From a virus, in the IMG/VR virus record IMGVR_UViG_3300022602_000247, positions 1 to 35,795 of that record: a stretch of 35,795 nt of DNA, one strand, 5' to 3'. A program made the translations under genes and the position numbers. The notes beneath the pieces were generated by a model. That model did no database searches. It saw nothing but the letters and a program-made list of their open reading frames with translations, and had not been told where the DNA came from. Of the stretch, positions 6,649 through 14,209 are shown piece after piece. Every line of letters begins with the position of its first letter. Position 1 is the first letter of the stretch.

Positions 6649-6843
6649 TTAATTTTTGATAAGTTTATTGAGTGTATCTGAGTTTATGCCGATTGCATTA
6701 AGAACATATACTAGACCATTCAAGGCAAGTTCTAGAACGCTTCCAGATTTAACTAGGTCAGTACGACCTAAAAAAAACTCGATTAGAACATACACAAGCC
6801 CGCCAAAGACTTTAAAGCCTACAGAAGCCAATATGACGCTCAT
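6649..6843 (-). CDS. Small hydrophobic protein, holin-like
   Basis: The ATG has AAGGGG at 8-base spacing. The 64 residues contain one clear membrane segment (about 3-26, VILASVGFKVFGGLVYVLIEFFL) and a second weaker hydrophobic helix (about 38-54, LELALNGLVYVLNAIG), then a polar tail. Length and layout fit a holin, and it lies near the DUF5675 gene at the end of the tail operon. A holin role is inferred from position only. Confidence 0.45.
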   Translation of the reverse strand: MSVILASVGFKVFGGLVYVLIEFFLGRTDLVKSGSVLELALNGLVYVLNAIGINSDTLNKLIKN

Positions 6844-6912
6844 AGATTTTTCCCCTTATCGAAATTTTAAGCGTCATAAGTTTTTTTTGCAAATTTTTGC
6901 TATGAACTGTCT

Positions 6913-7206
6913 ATGAAAGTTTTAGTCTGTCACGCAATCAAATTACATCCCACACCGTCTCAAACCAGTATTCGACAAAACTGCAAAAGTTGCGGCGAAG
7001 AAATTTGGGTCGCGCTTGTCAGTATAAAACCGCCTGACTCGGGTTTTACTTACATGTGCGAAGAGTGTTTCACGGAGTCAGATATCAATGGTCCGTTTAT
7101 TGTGAGTGACCGGCAAATTGAAGACCTTGCAACAAAATATAAAATTTCAAAACATTTGACTCGTAATTTTGTAGATCAATATCTTGATAAATTAAATAAT
7201 ACTTAA
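6913..7206 (+). CDS. Lone plus-strand zinc-ribbon protein
   Basis: A 97-residue protein with CKSCGEEIWVA (residues 24-34) and CEEC (about 49-52), then a helical C-terminal half (DRQIEDLATKYKISKHL) that could be a small helix-turn-helix. It resembles the protein at 3971-4246. It is divergent from the holin-like gene and its last 15 bases overlap the end of the DUF5675 gene. A plus-strand gene inside the minus-strand late operon must have its own promoter. No Shine-Dalgarno is visible. Confidence 0.55.
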   Translation: MKVLVCHAIKLHPTPSQTSIRQNCKSCGEEIWVALVSIKPPDSGFTYMCEECFTESDINGPFIVSDRQIEDLATKYKISKHLTRNFVDQYLDKLNNT

Positions 7207-7605
7207 GTAAAAAGAATTTACGCCTTTAAGAGTATTTAAAAATTCATTGAAAGTATCCCTCGAGTTACTTAAAAAAAACTGGCCATTTGACAGTTTGCTT
7301 AACCCGCTACCCAACAAGCAGCACCCTGTCGACTGGTCTTGAAAATTCCCAACGTGAAATAGCAGACCTGAATGCCCAACTACTCCGGTTATTTCAAAGG
7401 TCTCAAAGGGAGTAGTTGAATGCTCAAGTTGGTGTATTCCGCGCACGCATTTAAACACGCCCTGAGGCACTTTCGCCTTCCATTGATTTTCTTCCCAATA
7501 GGCATGTTCAAGAGTTACGCACTGGAAAGCCGTACTTTCTCTAGTAGTTAACGTGCCAGCAATCCCACCGCGAGAAAATGAACTTCGAGTTAAATTAAAA
7601 TCCAT
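7192..7605 (-). CDS. DUF5675-family protein
   Basis: The pattern fits DUF5675: GTLT near the start, CVTLEHAYWEEN, VPQGVFKCVRG, then GLLFHVGNFQDQSTGCCLLGS and an S-R-D-T-F helix. Members of this family lie near lysis genes in many phages; activity is unproven, though conserved His and Cys residues suggest an enzyme. The ATG at 7605 is chosen because the upstream TTG (7641) would make the start run through the parS-like palindrome. Its 3' end overlaps the lone plus-strand gene. No other endolysin candidate is recognised nearby. Confidence 0.7.
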   Translation of the reverse strand: MDFNLTRSSFSRGGIAGTLTTRESTAFQCVTLEHAYWEENQWKAKVPQGVFKCVRGIHQLEHSTTPFETFEITGVVGHSGLLFHVGNFQDQSTGCCLLGSGLSKLSNGQFFLSNSRDTFNEFLNTLKGVNSFYLSII

Positions 7606-7618
7606 AAATTTGTCTCTT

Positions 7619-7634
7619 TGTTCCACGTGGAACA
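7619..7634. promoter_or_regulatory. parS-like ParB-binding palindrome, site 1 (perfect)
   Basis: TGTTCCACGTGGAACA is a perfect 16-bp palindrome (18 bp with flanking T/A). It lies in the short gap between the 68-residue gene and the DUF5675 start. It matches the widely conserved chromosomal parS type (TGTTxCACGTGxAACA). There is no loop and no T-run, so a terminator is unlikely. Confidence 0.7.
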
Positions 7635-7637
7635 ATT

Positions 7638-7844
7638 TCAAATTTTTTCTTCGACCTTCCCTAGCCGAATATCGAGCCGGTCAATTTGTTTCTTATGATG
7701 TAAGGTCCTTTCGACTACCACGGCTACCTGTTCATTTAATTTTTCAATGCTGACTTTCATTTCGTCGAGGATTTTAATTCCTCTCAGACAAAGAAAGCCA
7801 AGCACTCCTTTTAGAAGGTAATCGACTAGCTCTTGCGGTGTCAT
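7638..7844 (-). CDS. Small coiled-coil protein, possibly lysis accessory
   Basis: The N-terminal part (residues 8-26, DYLLKGVLGFLCLRGIKIL) is moderately hydrophobic, and the rest is a heptad-like coiled coil (VSIEKLNEQVAVVVERTL, then KQIDRLDIRLGKVEEKI). The layout is similar to XhlA-like haemolysin or holin partners, but with the membrane segment first. It starts two bases after the adhesin gene and precedes the DUF5675 gene. Confidence 0.45.
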   Translation of the reverse strand: MTPQELVDYLLKGVLGFLCLRGIKILDEMKVSIEKLNEQVAVVVERTLHHKKQIDRLDIRLGKVEEKI

Positions 7845-7846
7845 GA

Positions 7847-8575
7847 TCAGTAATATTCATCAATTACAATAATCCCTGAACCGCCAGAGCCGCCCTGAAA
7901 TCCATTCGTACCCGCAGAGCCGGGAGTTCCACCTGCTCCCACTTGATACGTATAACTAGCAGCTAAACCGTTTGTGATTCTTGCCCTTATATATCCACCT
8001 GCTCCGCCGCCAGAACCTCCGTAACAGGTGGATGTATTTCCAGTCCCAGCACCTCCTCCGCCAGAGCCTGTGCCAACTACGCCGTTTCCGCCGGGTTCAG
8101 TCGCGTAACCGCCGCAATATCCCGCTCCACCCCATGGGCCAGCAGCGCCGCAACCGCCTTGATACACGTTTGCCGGTCCCGCTGCTCCTACTGTTGCTGC
8201 TGCTCCACCATTTGCTCCGGTAAAGCCGTTACCAAACGCCGGGGAATTTATGAGAGTTGGGCCGCCAGCTCCGCCGGGATTACCGATAGTACCCGCTCCG
8301 CCACCATTTGCTTGCAGTAAGGAAGTACCAAAAATTGTAGCTGTCCCTCCGGTTGAAGCCGTCCCGCCAGAAACCGCCGAACTTCCACCTGCTCCACCTC
8401 CACCAACTAGCCATACTTCAATCCACTTGCAATTCGTTGGAACAGTATAGGTTCCCGTACCTGAATGAAGAGTTGTTTGCGTTGGAAAAGGGCTTGAAAC
8501 ACCGTAAGGAAAACTTGGTGCTCCTGTTCCCGCTGAATTTGTAATTGTGTCTGCTCGAAGTGTACCGCCCGCCAT
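7847..8575 (-). CDS. Glycine-rich tail adhesin
   Basis: The 242-residue protein has a short N-terminal region, a strand motif (TYTVPTNCKWIEVWLVGGGGAGG, residues about 43-65) and then a long Gly/Ala-rich domain with GGSGGGAGGY-type motifs to the C-terminus (SGIIVIDEYY). This matches phage receptor-binding tips with polyglycine-II-like sandwiches. It is the last tail gene and probably contacts the host surface. The start uses a run of seven G as its ribosome-binding site (GGGGGGGATT before ATG). Confidence 0.75.
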   Translation of the reverse strand: MAGGTLRADTITNSAGTGAPSFPYGVSSPFPTQTTLHSGTGTYTVPTNCKWIEVWLVGGGGAGGSSAVSGGTASTGGTATIFGTSLLQANGGGAGTIGNPGGAGGPTLINSPAFGNGFTGANGGAAATVGAAGPANVYQGGCGAAGPWGGAGYCGGYATEPGGNGVVGTGSGGGGAGTGNTSTCYGGSGGGAGGYIRARITNGLAASYTYQVGAGGTPGSAGTNGFQGGSGGSGIIVIDEYY

Positions 8576-8603
8576 AATCCCCCCCTTTAATTTTTCTTTT
8601 CAT

Positions 8604-8619
8604 TGTTCCACGGGGAACA
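8604..8619. promoter_or_regulatory. parS-like palindrome, site 2 (one mismatch)
   Basis: TGTTCCACGGGGAACA differs from the perfect site by one central base (T to G). It lies 37 bp from site 3 in the 88-bp gap between the fibre and adhesin genes. Confidence 0.6.
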
Positions 8620-8640
8620 ATTCATAAATTTTATTTTTTT

Positions 8641-8656
8641 TGTTCCACGTGGAACA
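8641..8656. promoter_or_regulatory. parS-like palindrome, site 3 (perfect)
   Basis: TGTTCCACGTGGAACA, perfect, and 20 bp long when the flanking TT/AA pairs are counted (8639-8658). The site sits just after the stop of the fibre gene. On either strand it lacks the T-run expected of a terminator. Confidence 0.7.
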
Positions 8657-8663
8657 AACCCTC

Positions 8664-9275
8664 TCAAATCACTCGAATGTAGCCAGTGCCTGTTGCTTGT
8701 AAAACTCCGGTACCGGATACGACAATTTCAGTAATACCAATGAATGCTGCGCCTGAAGGTACTGTTACCGTTACGCCGGTATCAATATGAGCTTCTGGCC
8801 AGGTTGTGCTTTGACCGCTAGTTAGCGTAATAGAATTTGGGACAAAATTGGGTACCACTAGCCCATTTTGAAGTGGAGTCGTCCAGTGTGTAGTGTCTGT
8901 AACAGGATTATTTAAATTATTGTCAGTGTCAGAAACGTATAAAATCCCAGCAACCTGAACTAAATCTCCGGAAAAATAAGTTGTGCCTGAATCCCATTCC
9001 GCCACTCCTGCTTGGAGTAAATAGGCAAGCTGATACGCAAAAAGATAACATATCGCGTTCATGTCTTGAATACCCGGGGAATTTGGGCCAACAACTGCTG
9101 CTGCTCCAAACCATCCCGACAGGTAATTAGTTAAGCTTTGGACAATAGAAGGAGTGATTGTACTGCCATCATACAAAGCGGGACTGCCATTTTGATAGCT
9201 GCCAAACTCGGCCATTTCTTGCGATCCTGCCGAGGTCCCAAAAACTTTTTGTGTATACCTATTCAACCTCGCCAT
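8664..9275 (-). CDS. Tail fibre or baseplate-attached fibre with carbohydrate-binding-like repeat
   Basis: The N-terminus (MARLNRYTQKVFG, then a helical region around DMNAICYLFAYQLAYLLQAG) resembles the attachment region of phage fibres. Residues about 93-135 (EWDSGTTYFSGDLV, ILYVSDTDN, HWTTPL) follow the W...Y..Gd.V...g.lY.s......P....W pattern of CBM5/12-like chitin-binding modules. The C-terminus is a beta-rich region (TVTVPSGAAFIGITEIVVSG). It lies between the DUF2612-like baseplate gene and the adhesin. The start again uses GGGGGGGATTATG. Confidence 0.65.
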   Translation of the reverse strand: MARLNRYTQKVFGTSAGSQEMAEFGSYQNGSPALYDGSTITPSIVQSLTNYLSGWFGAAAVVGPNSPGIQDMNAICYLFAYQLAYLLQAGVAEWDSGTTYFSGDLVQVAGILYVSDTDNNLNNPVTDTTHWTTPLQNGLVVPNFVPNSITLTSGQSTTWPEAHIDTGVTVTVPSGAAFIGITEIVVSGTGVLQATGTGYIRVI

Positions 9276-9285
9276 AATCCCCCCC

Positions 9286-10239
9286 TTAAATCACTATTTC
9301 TGTATCTCGATAGTCCCACCACACCCACGAGGTGTCAAAGCTTTGATAGGTGTTCATAGGTTTCACTTTAGTATTCGGTCCAAACCTGTAATCAAACATC
9401 CCAAAAAAATTGGTGAATGTAGGCGGTACAATAATACTCACGCCTACACCCATGGGTTTTGGAATGAGATTCAAAGATTCGAGCATGTAGACTAAATTTT
9501 GGCTCGCTAATGCTTGAGACAAATAATAGGTTAAATGCATTAATGCATCGTCAATAATCAAAAATTGACCGGGAAAGAAATCATTCATGTTACGTTCAAT
9601 CGCGTCTAATGAACTTTGACTATTGTTTTGAACAATCGCAAATTTAATTAAAACGATGAACTCAGAATCATTTAAAGTGATTGGGCCGCTAGGTCCGTAC
9701 CCATGCCTCGTAACACCACAATACTTTCCTAAAATATCTAATTGCGCGCCTACAGCTTGATTCGGTCCGATTAAGTTAAATCCATCTTGAACTGCTAGCG
9801 GTAAAATAACGTCTGTTTCTTTAATATCTATATTAATAGGTACTTTGCTAATTGTCAGTAAACTGTTGGTTGTAATTGTAAGTAAAGATACAGGCGGTTG
9901 AGTCCCAAAAAAACTGACAATTAATAATGTATCTGTAATGGCTCCGCTGACTAAAATATTCTCAAGACCGGGAATCGCTCTCAATTTAGTTTGTACTGTG
10001 GCAGTACTATCAAAGTAATTAATTGCAGCAGTGTTAGTCCCATTAAAATTCAAAATAAAAGAACCATTCGTAGCAATTCCAGTGAAAAACAAATCTTGCA
10101 CGCTTGTCTGAGGCATTAAAAGAGGAGCTACAGTTTTAAGTACAGTTTGATAAGCTTTTGGTTTTTGTTTGTATTGCTTGATCAACAGATCAGCATAATA
10201 ATTTGCAAGTTCAATTGGCTCATTAAAAATTTTTGCCAT
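9286..10239 (-). CDS. DUF2612-like baseplate protein with inserted beta-module
   Basis: The 317-residue protein has an N-terminal helical segment. An inserted beta-module (about 55-130: NGSFILNFNGTNT, FDSTATVQTKLRAIPGLENI, VSFFG) follows, then the DUF2612 signature (LPLAVQDGFNL, AVGAQLDILGKYCGVTR, about 146-178) and an aromatic C-terminus (SWVWWDYRDTEIVI). It follows gpJ directly, where the tail-fibre-bearing gpI-like baseplate protein is expected. The module is the same as one in the sheath protein. The ATG abuts the gpJ stop. Confidence 0.75.
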   Translation of the reverse strand: MAKIFNEPIELANYYADLLIKQYKQKPKAYQTVLKTVAPLLMPQTSVQDLFFTGIATNGSFILNFNGTNTAAINYFDSTATVQTKLRAIPGLENILVSGAITDTLLIVSFFGTQPPVSLLTITTNSLLTISKVPINIDIKETDVILPLAVQDGFNLIGPNQAVGAQLDILGKYCGVTRHGYGPSGPITLNDSEFIVLIKFAIVQNNSQSSLDAIERNMNDFFPGQFLIIDDALMHLTYYLSQALASQNLVYMLESLNLIPKPMGVGVSIIVPPTFTNFFGMFDYRFGPNTKVKPMNTYQSFDTSWVWWDYRDTEIVI

Positions 10240-11817
10240 TTAAACCACCGTAATGTCGCTTTCTGCCGTGTTGCCCAGGTCGTCAATGACTCCAACTACA
10301 TCTGATCCACTCGATACAGAGGTGTAAAGGCCAGTAACCGAATCTATACTTCCAGCGCCTGAAATCATTGAAAAGGTATACGGCGCAAATCCGCCTTCAA
10401 TGCGGAATTGAATACTTTCTCCTGTATTGCAAGTTACATTTGTGTGAGTGACTATATCACCAACGATAGTAAAAGTGTCATTAGGAGCAGTCAGTAAAAT
10501 CGGCGTAATAATAATATTCGGACTTAACACGACAAATTGAAAGTTTTTCGCGGTTGGAGTTAAAGTGTTTGTCCAAGGTCCAGAAGACGAAGTTGAAAAA
10601 CCAGCGCCAGTTATATACGTATTTGCATCGATTGATTGCACAGCAGTCCCGAGAGTTGTAATGTTAACTTCTTGATAAACGTTGGGAATAAAAACGCTAG
10701 GTAAATTTGTTTGTATTGCCGCTACGTTTGGAGGATTGACGCCATCCACTGAGCTTGCATTAAAATGAATATAAAGGTTTTCTAGAGTAACTTCATCATA
10801 CTTAATTCTAAAAATAGTACCGTCTCTCTGAGTGACATCATAGACGATAGATCCTTTCATTCCACATCCGGCATTACGTTTAGAATAGATTGCTTGAGCT
10901 ACTGGGTTGTAGACTCCCCAAGTGCCACCTGAACTTGTTGGATTATGACCGTAATTGTTATCGTACCATGATATATAATTTATTCCAGCGTAACTGGCTA
11001 CTTGACCATAACTGTAAACCGTAGTGACTGACCAATCAGGTGCTAAGTTAAGAGAGGGAGTGCCGTTGACAATCACCCAAATGCTGTGGCCGGGAACACC
11101 ATCGCCATCAGGACTGTCAGTGTTATTCTCATACACATATGCGCTTGTAATGCCATTAATGTTTAATAGAGCTGCAAGCAAACCTTGCAAGTAACCTTGA
11201 GATGAGAGCGATACCGAAATAGCTCGTCTCACTCGTAGCGCTGCATCTGTCTCTTGAGGTATTCCGAGATATGTATAGCTTGTTGGATTGTTGACAGATG
11301 TAACGCCCAATAAAATTGTGACTGGAACCGTAATCGTATTAGGAAGCGAAAAAATAGCGCCAAGAGTAGTGCATTGAAAAAGAAAAGAATAAGTGCCAGG
11401 AGACAAAGCAAGCTGGGAAGTAATCAATTGATATTGATTGCCGGAATTGTCTGAAACTGTATAAATCGATTGACCGAATTGATCTAAGCCGTACAAGTTG
11501 ACCGCTTGAGATACAACAACTGTAATCGGTTGAAGTGTATAAGTGCCGCCTTTTCGTTGAATACCATTAATCGCACACCGCTGATCAAGAGTCACTCCAA
11601 TCGCTTGATCAGGATCAAATGAATTGTAAATTGATTGAAGTAACCCTTCGATATCAATTGCGGCTTGCGTCAATATGTTAAGCCACTGACCATCTGGAGA
11701 ATTTTGAGCGATATTAATCGGAGCGCCGTAAATGTTTTGTAAGGCCGTAGTTAGATTTGAAAGTACTTCTGTTTGTGTTGCAACTTGAAGCCCATTAGCG
11801 TCCAAAACATTTGGCAT
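10240..11817 (-). CDS. Baseplate J-like protein with carbohydrate-binding-like insert and Ig-like tail
   Basis: The N-terminal region (PDGQWLNILTQAAIDIEGLL, YNSFDPDQAIGVTLDQRCAINGI) and the ETDAALRVRR segment near residue 190 identify the Mu gp47/P2 gpJ-like wedge family. Two additions are visible. Residues about 259-305 (APDWSVTTVYSYGQVASYAG, YISWYDNN, GGTWGVY) look like a CBM5/12-type carbohydrate-binding repeat. Residues about 440-525 form an Ig-like domain (GGFAPYTFSMISGAGSI, then VIDDLGNTAESDITVV). Together they explain a length greater than usual for gpJ. The ribosome-binding site is a run of nine G. Confidence 0.85.
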   Translation of the reverse strand: MPNVLDANGLQVATQTEVLSNLTTALQNIYGAPINIAQNSPDGQWLNILTQAAIDIEGLLQSIYNSFDPDQAIGVTLDQRCAINGIQRKGGTYTLQPITVVVSQAVNLYGLDQFGQSIYTVSDNSGNQYQLITSQLALSPGTYSFLFQCTTLGAIFSLPNTITVPVTILLGVTSVNNPTSYTYLGIPQETDAALRVRRAISVSLSSQGYLQGLLAALLNINGITSAYVYENNTDSPDGDGVPGHSIWVIVNGTPSLNLAPDWSVTTVYSYGQVASYAGINYISWYDNNYGHNPTSSGGTWGVYNPVAQAIYSKRNAGCGMKGSIVYDVTQRDGTIFRIKYDEVTLENLYIHFNASSVDGVNPPNVAAIQTNLPSVFIPNVYQEVNITTLGTAVQSIDANTYITGAGFSTSSSGPWTNTLTPTAKNFQFVVLSPNIIITPILLTAPNDTFTIVGDIVTHTNVTCNTGESIQFRIEGGFAPYTFSMISGAGSIDSVTGLYTSVSSGSDVVGVIDDLGNTAESDITVV

Positions 11818-11840
11818 AATCCCCCCCCCAGAAAACTAAA

Positions 11841-12209
11841 CTATACAGGTGCTCCTATCGTATATTGAAAGGCATTTCCTGTCTGCGAAAAAGTGGTCTG
11901 AACTCGATACGAAATTGAGAAAGCTCTTGTTTTAGTGTTTAAATTTACATTCAACTGTAACAATCCAGTGACATTAGGTACGTTCAAAATCACTCTGCCT
12001 ATAGCTAACGTAAAAGCTAGCTCGTTTTTTGAACCTCCTAAATAATAAAACCAATCTATTCCAGCGGTAAGATCAAAAAAACAATCGGCAACAAATGATT
12101 TTAAAGACGTTGTGATATTTTGAGATACTTCTGCATTTTGAGAAATATAATTAGATTTACCAGCTCCAAAGGTCCAATCACTATTAATATCTAGTGCTCT
12201 CGTGCTCAT
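11841..12209 (-). CDS. gp25-like baseplate wedge protein
   Basis: The 122-residue product, with WTFGAGKSNYI near the start, VSQNITTSLKSF and a DWFYYLGGSKNE segment, fits the T4 gp25/P2 gpW-like wedge family. The location directly before gpJ and after the spike is the standard order in contractile tails. The N-terminus is basic and Asp-rich as in the family. It is expected to link the baseplate hub to the gpJ ring. Confidence 0.7.
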   Translation of the reverse strand: MSTRALDINSDWTFGAGKSNYISQNAEVSQNITTSLKSFVADCFFDLTAGIDWFYYLGGSKNELAFTLAIGRVILNVPNVTGLLQLNVNLNTKTRAFSISYRVQTTFSQTGNAFQYTIGAPV

Positions 12210-12211
12210 AG

Positions 12212-12979
12212 TTATTCCAGCATCTCATCAAGGTTAATTTGAAGCGTTTCTAATTGGGTAATCACCGTACCTAATTCAGTCACCACAGAAGGATTCAAAG
12301 TCCCAGTTCCAGGATTTACAAAAGCGGGAGCATTTGTAACCATATTATTAAATAAATTTAGAAGGTTTTGAAGCAAAGAATGAAGGTCACTTCCCAATGT
12401 GCTTGTATTCAGCGGGTAAGTATTTGTAATTAAAGTTTTACCTGTAGTTTGATTTAAACCAATTGCGCCAGTGTTATTTGACTTCAATAAAACTCGTTCT
12501 TCATCGTAATCTTTAATCACATTGGGTTTACTTCGAACACCCACTAAAGCAACTGCGCTACTTGAAGAGTGAAGCGCATCGGTTGGAGGTGCATTTGTCG
12601 TCGAACCGCTTGCCTGCCAATACGAAAAATCTCGGTCATTAAAAAGTAATATACACTCATCCCCTGGTTCAATGGGAAATGTTAAAGTAGAAATTCCCCC
12701 CCCTAAACAGACTACAGGGCAATTGACTATCATAGTGTAGGGTTCTTGAACTAACTGATAGTTTCCTGTTAACTCATTAAAAATTTCAAAAGTTTTTTGA
12801 TAGTTTATAGTTACTTTAGCAACTTGATTGACTGCATCGAATTTTTCTATTGTACCTACATGATGACAATTCAAATTTAAAAAAATATTGTCATACAAAC
12901 GATTCAACACATCGAGAAGTTGAGGATCTCCAGTTTTTGCGCCGTATGGAAGTGAGTTAACTATAATTTGATCGGTCAT
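12212..12979 (-). CDS. Gp138-like baseplate spike protein
   Basis: The start at 12979 (ATGA overlap with the hub stop) is preferred over an upstream in-frame codon at 13051. The N-terminal half (LNRLYDNIFLNLNCHHVGTI, AKVTINYQK, NCPVVCLGGG, FPIEPGDECILLFNDRDFSYW) follows the OB-fold of Gp138-type membrane-piercing spikes. The C-terminus has a strand-helix layout (LLQNLLNLFNNMVTN) without a visible metal-binding HxH tip. It is expected to sit at the tip of the tail tube. An eight-G tract occurs in its coding sequence (12696-12703). Confidence 0.8.
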   Translation of the reverse strand: MTDQIIVNSLPYGAKTGDPQLLDVLNRLYDNIFLNLNCHHVGTIEKFDAVNQVAKVTINYQKTFEIFNELTGNYQLVQEPYTMIVNCPVVCLGGGISTLTFPIEPGDECILLFNDRDFSYWQASGSTTNAPPTDALHSSSSAVALVGVRSKPNVIKDYDEERVLLKSNNTGAIGLNQTTGKTLITNTYPLNTSTLGSDLHSLLQNLLNLFNNMVTNAPAFVNPGTGTLNPSVVTELGTVITQLETLQINLDEMLE

Positions 12980-13872
12980 ATTATAGGATTCAGAGATTTT
13001 CCGTTCTGACCTCCCTGATATAAAATAACTGACGTGATTGCTTCCCCACAAATACTCTCTGAAATAGTGCCTTTGTGTCTTAATTCTGACACTTTATAAT
13101 ATCCGTCTAAAGTACTACTTTTCACGTTAACATATTGCCCGGCTTGTAAACCTGGTTCAAATAACATATCAAAGGTAGCTCTGTTTTGTTCCTTTGCCGG
13201 AGTCCCAAGTAATCCGCTTTGAGAATTAATAAGAGGCACAAAGCCAGTACTAATACAGTCGTTAGTGGCTAAAATATTAATTTTACCTTGATCAATAAAA
13301 ACTGCACCCTTGCAGAGAGAATTTAAAATATTAATTGTTTTCCCCGAATAAGTAATCGGTGCCGGTAGTTTACCATTGATCAAACTGACTACTCCTCTAG
13401 TAACGGTTGGTGCTAATTCCTTAATTAAATCATCTATAACTTGAGAATAAGGAATACCTGCTTCGTATGGAGGTAAATTACAGTCAGTAGCAATACAAGC
13501 ATAGGCGCCATCATAAGAGGTAATCTCTGTTATAAAATCAACATTTTCTCTTACTGATAAAGCTTGAGCCATAGATCCGATAAAAATAGTGCTGATATTG
13601 GGACCATAGCCCGCATCTAATGTTATTTTTTTGAATTGAAGTTGATCATTAATGTTAAATTGAATCTTTTCTCTTGTTTTTCGATTTAAATTGTAAATTC
13701 TAAAATTGCCTGAATTTGGAATACCCATGGTGTTACGGGTAATCTCAAATTCAAGAGTAAATGGAGGTTTAATTACTATTGTTTCAGTGGATGTAACTTG
13801 AATCGTTAGCTTATAATTTCGATTAAACTTATGCCCGCTTTTGATCTGTTGTACAGCTAGCGGATTAGCCAT
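12976..13872 (-). CDS. Baseplate hub protein (gpD/gp44-like)
   Basis: The 298-residue protein shows the expected sequence of the hub family: PFTLEFEITRNTMGIPNSGN and FRIYNLNRKTREKI, then ITLDAGYGPNISTIFIGSMAQA (phage late-control style barrel), a helical part, and a C-terminal barrel with GQYVNVKSSTLDGYYKVSEL and LRHKG. It lies between the tail protein at 13865 and the spike, with short overlaps at both ends, consistent with assembly as a hub-spike complex. Confidence 0.75.
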   Translation of the reverse strand: MANPLAVQQIKSGHKFNRNYKLTIQVTSTETIVIKPPFTLEFEITRNTMGIPNSGNFRIYNLNRKTREKIQFNINDQLQFKKITLDAGYGPNISTIFIGSMAQALSVRENVDFITEITSYDGAYACIATDCNLPPYEAGIPYSQVIDDLIKELAPTVTRGVVSLINGKLPAPITYSGKTINILNSLCKGAVFIDQGKINILATNDCISTGFVPLINSQSGLLGTPAKEQNRATFDMLFEPGLQAGQYVNVKSSTLDGYYKVSELRHKGTISESICGEAITSVILYQGGQNGKSLNPII

Positions 13873-14209
13873 TAGCGTATAACTCCGCTAATTGTTCGAC
13901 TTCTGCCTGACTCATAATGTACAGATTTGAATTACCTAAATAAAAATCTTGAAGTTGTGTAGGTTCTTGATTGTTTACAGATACGCACGCAATTCCAAAA
14001 GGTAAAGTATTTTTCCATTGATAAAGTAAATTTGGGTTAGTTGTAATTCTAATCCCATTTAATTCAAAATTTAAATAAGTAAGATTAGTAATAAACCATC
14101 CAATTTGTCTTGGATTAAACTCTATCGCTAAAGTACAAGTGTTTCCGTTTGGCAAAGGGACTGTCATGAGCTGCCTTACGTCTGTACTTAAACCAGAAAT
14201 AATGTTCAT
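13865..14209 (-). CDS. Baseplate-associated protein of the DUF6983 type
   Basis: The 114-residue protein has the pattern LTYLNFELNGIRITTNPNLL, LPFGIACVSVNNQEP and DFYLGNSNLYIMS that I associate with a small baseplate protein found in contractile-tail phages. It starts in an ATGA overlap with the previous gene and precedes the hub. The role in baseplate assembly is inferred from synteny. Confidence 0.6.
   Translation of the reverse strand: MNIISGLSTDVRQLMTVPLPNGNTCTLAIEFNPRQIGWFITNLTYLNFELNGIRITTNPNLLYQWKNTLPFGIACVSVNNQEPTQLQDFYLGNSNLYIMSQAEVEQLAELYANG

Noticed and set aside
7981-8544. Plus-strand Pro/Arg/Leu-rich ORFs
   Set aside because: Antisense reading of the glycine-rich adhesin; composition is the mirror of GGN codons.
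7619-8656. The palindromes near 7.6 and 8.6 kb as terminators
   Set aside because: There is no loop and no T-run on the outgoing side, and the 16-mer is repeated exactly, which points to a protein site.
12979-13051. Longer N-terminus for the spike protein
   Set aside because: It lies entirely in the hub coding region; the ATGA overlap at 12979 gives a normal Gp138-type start.
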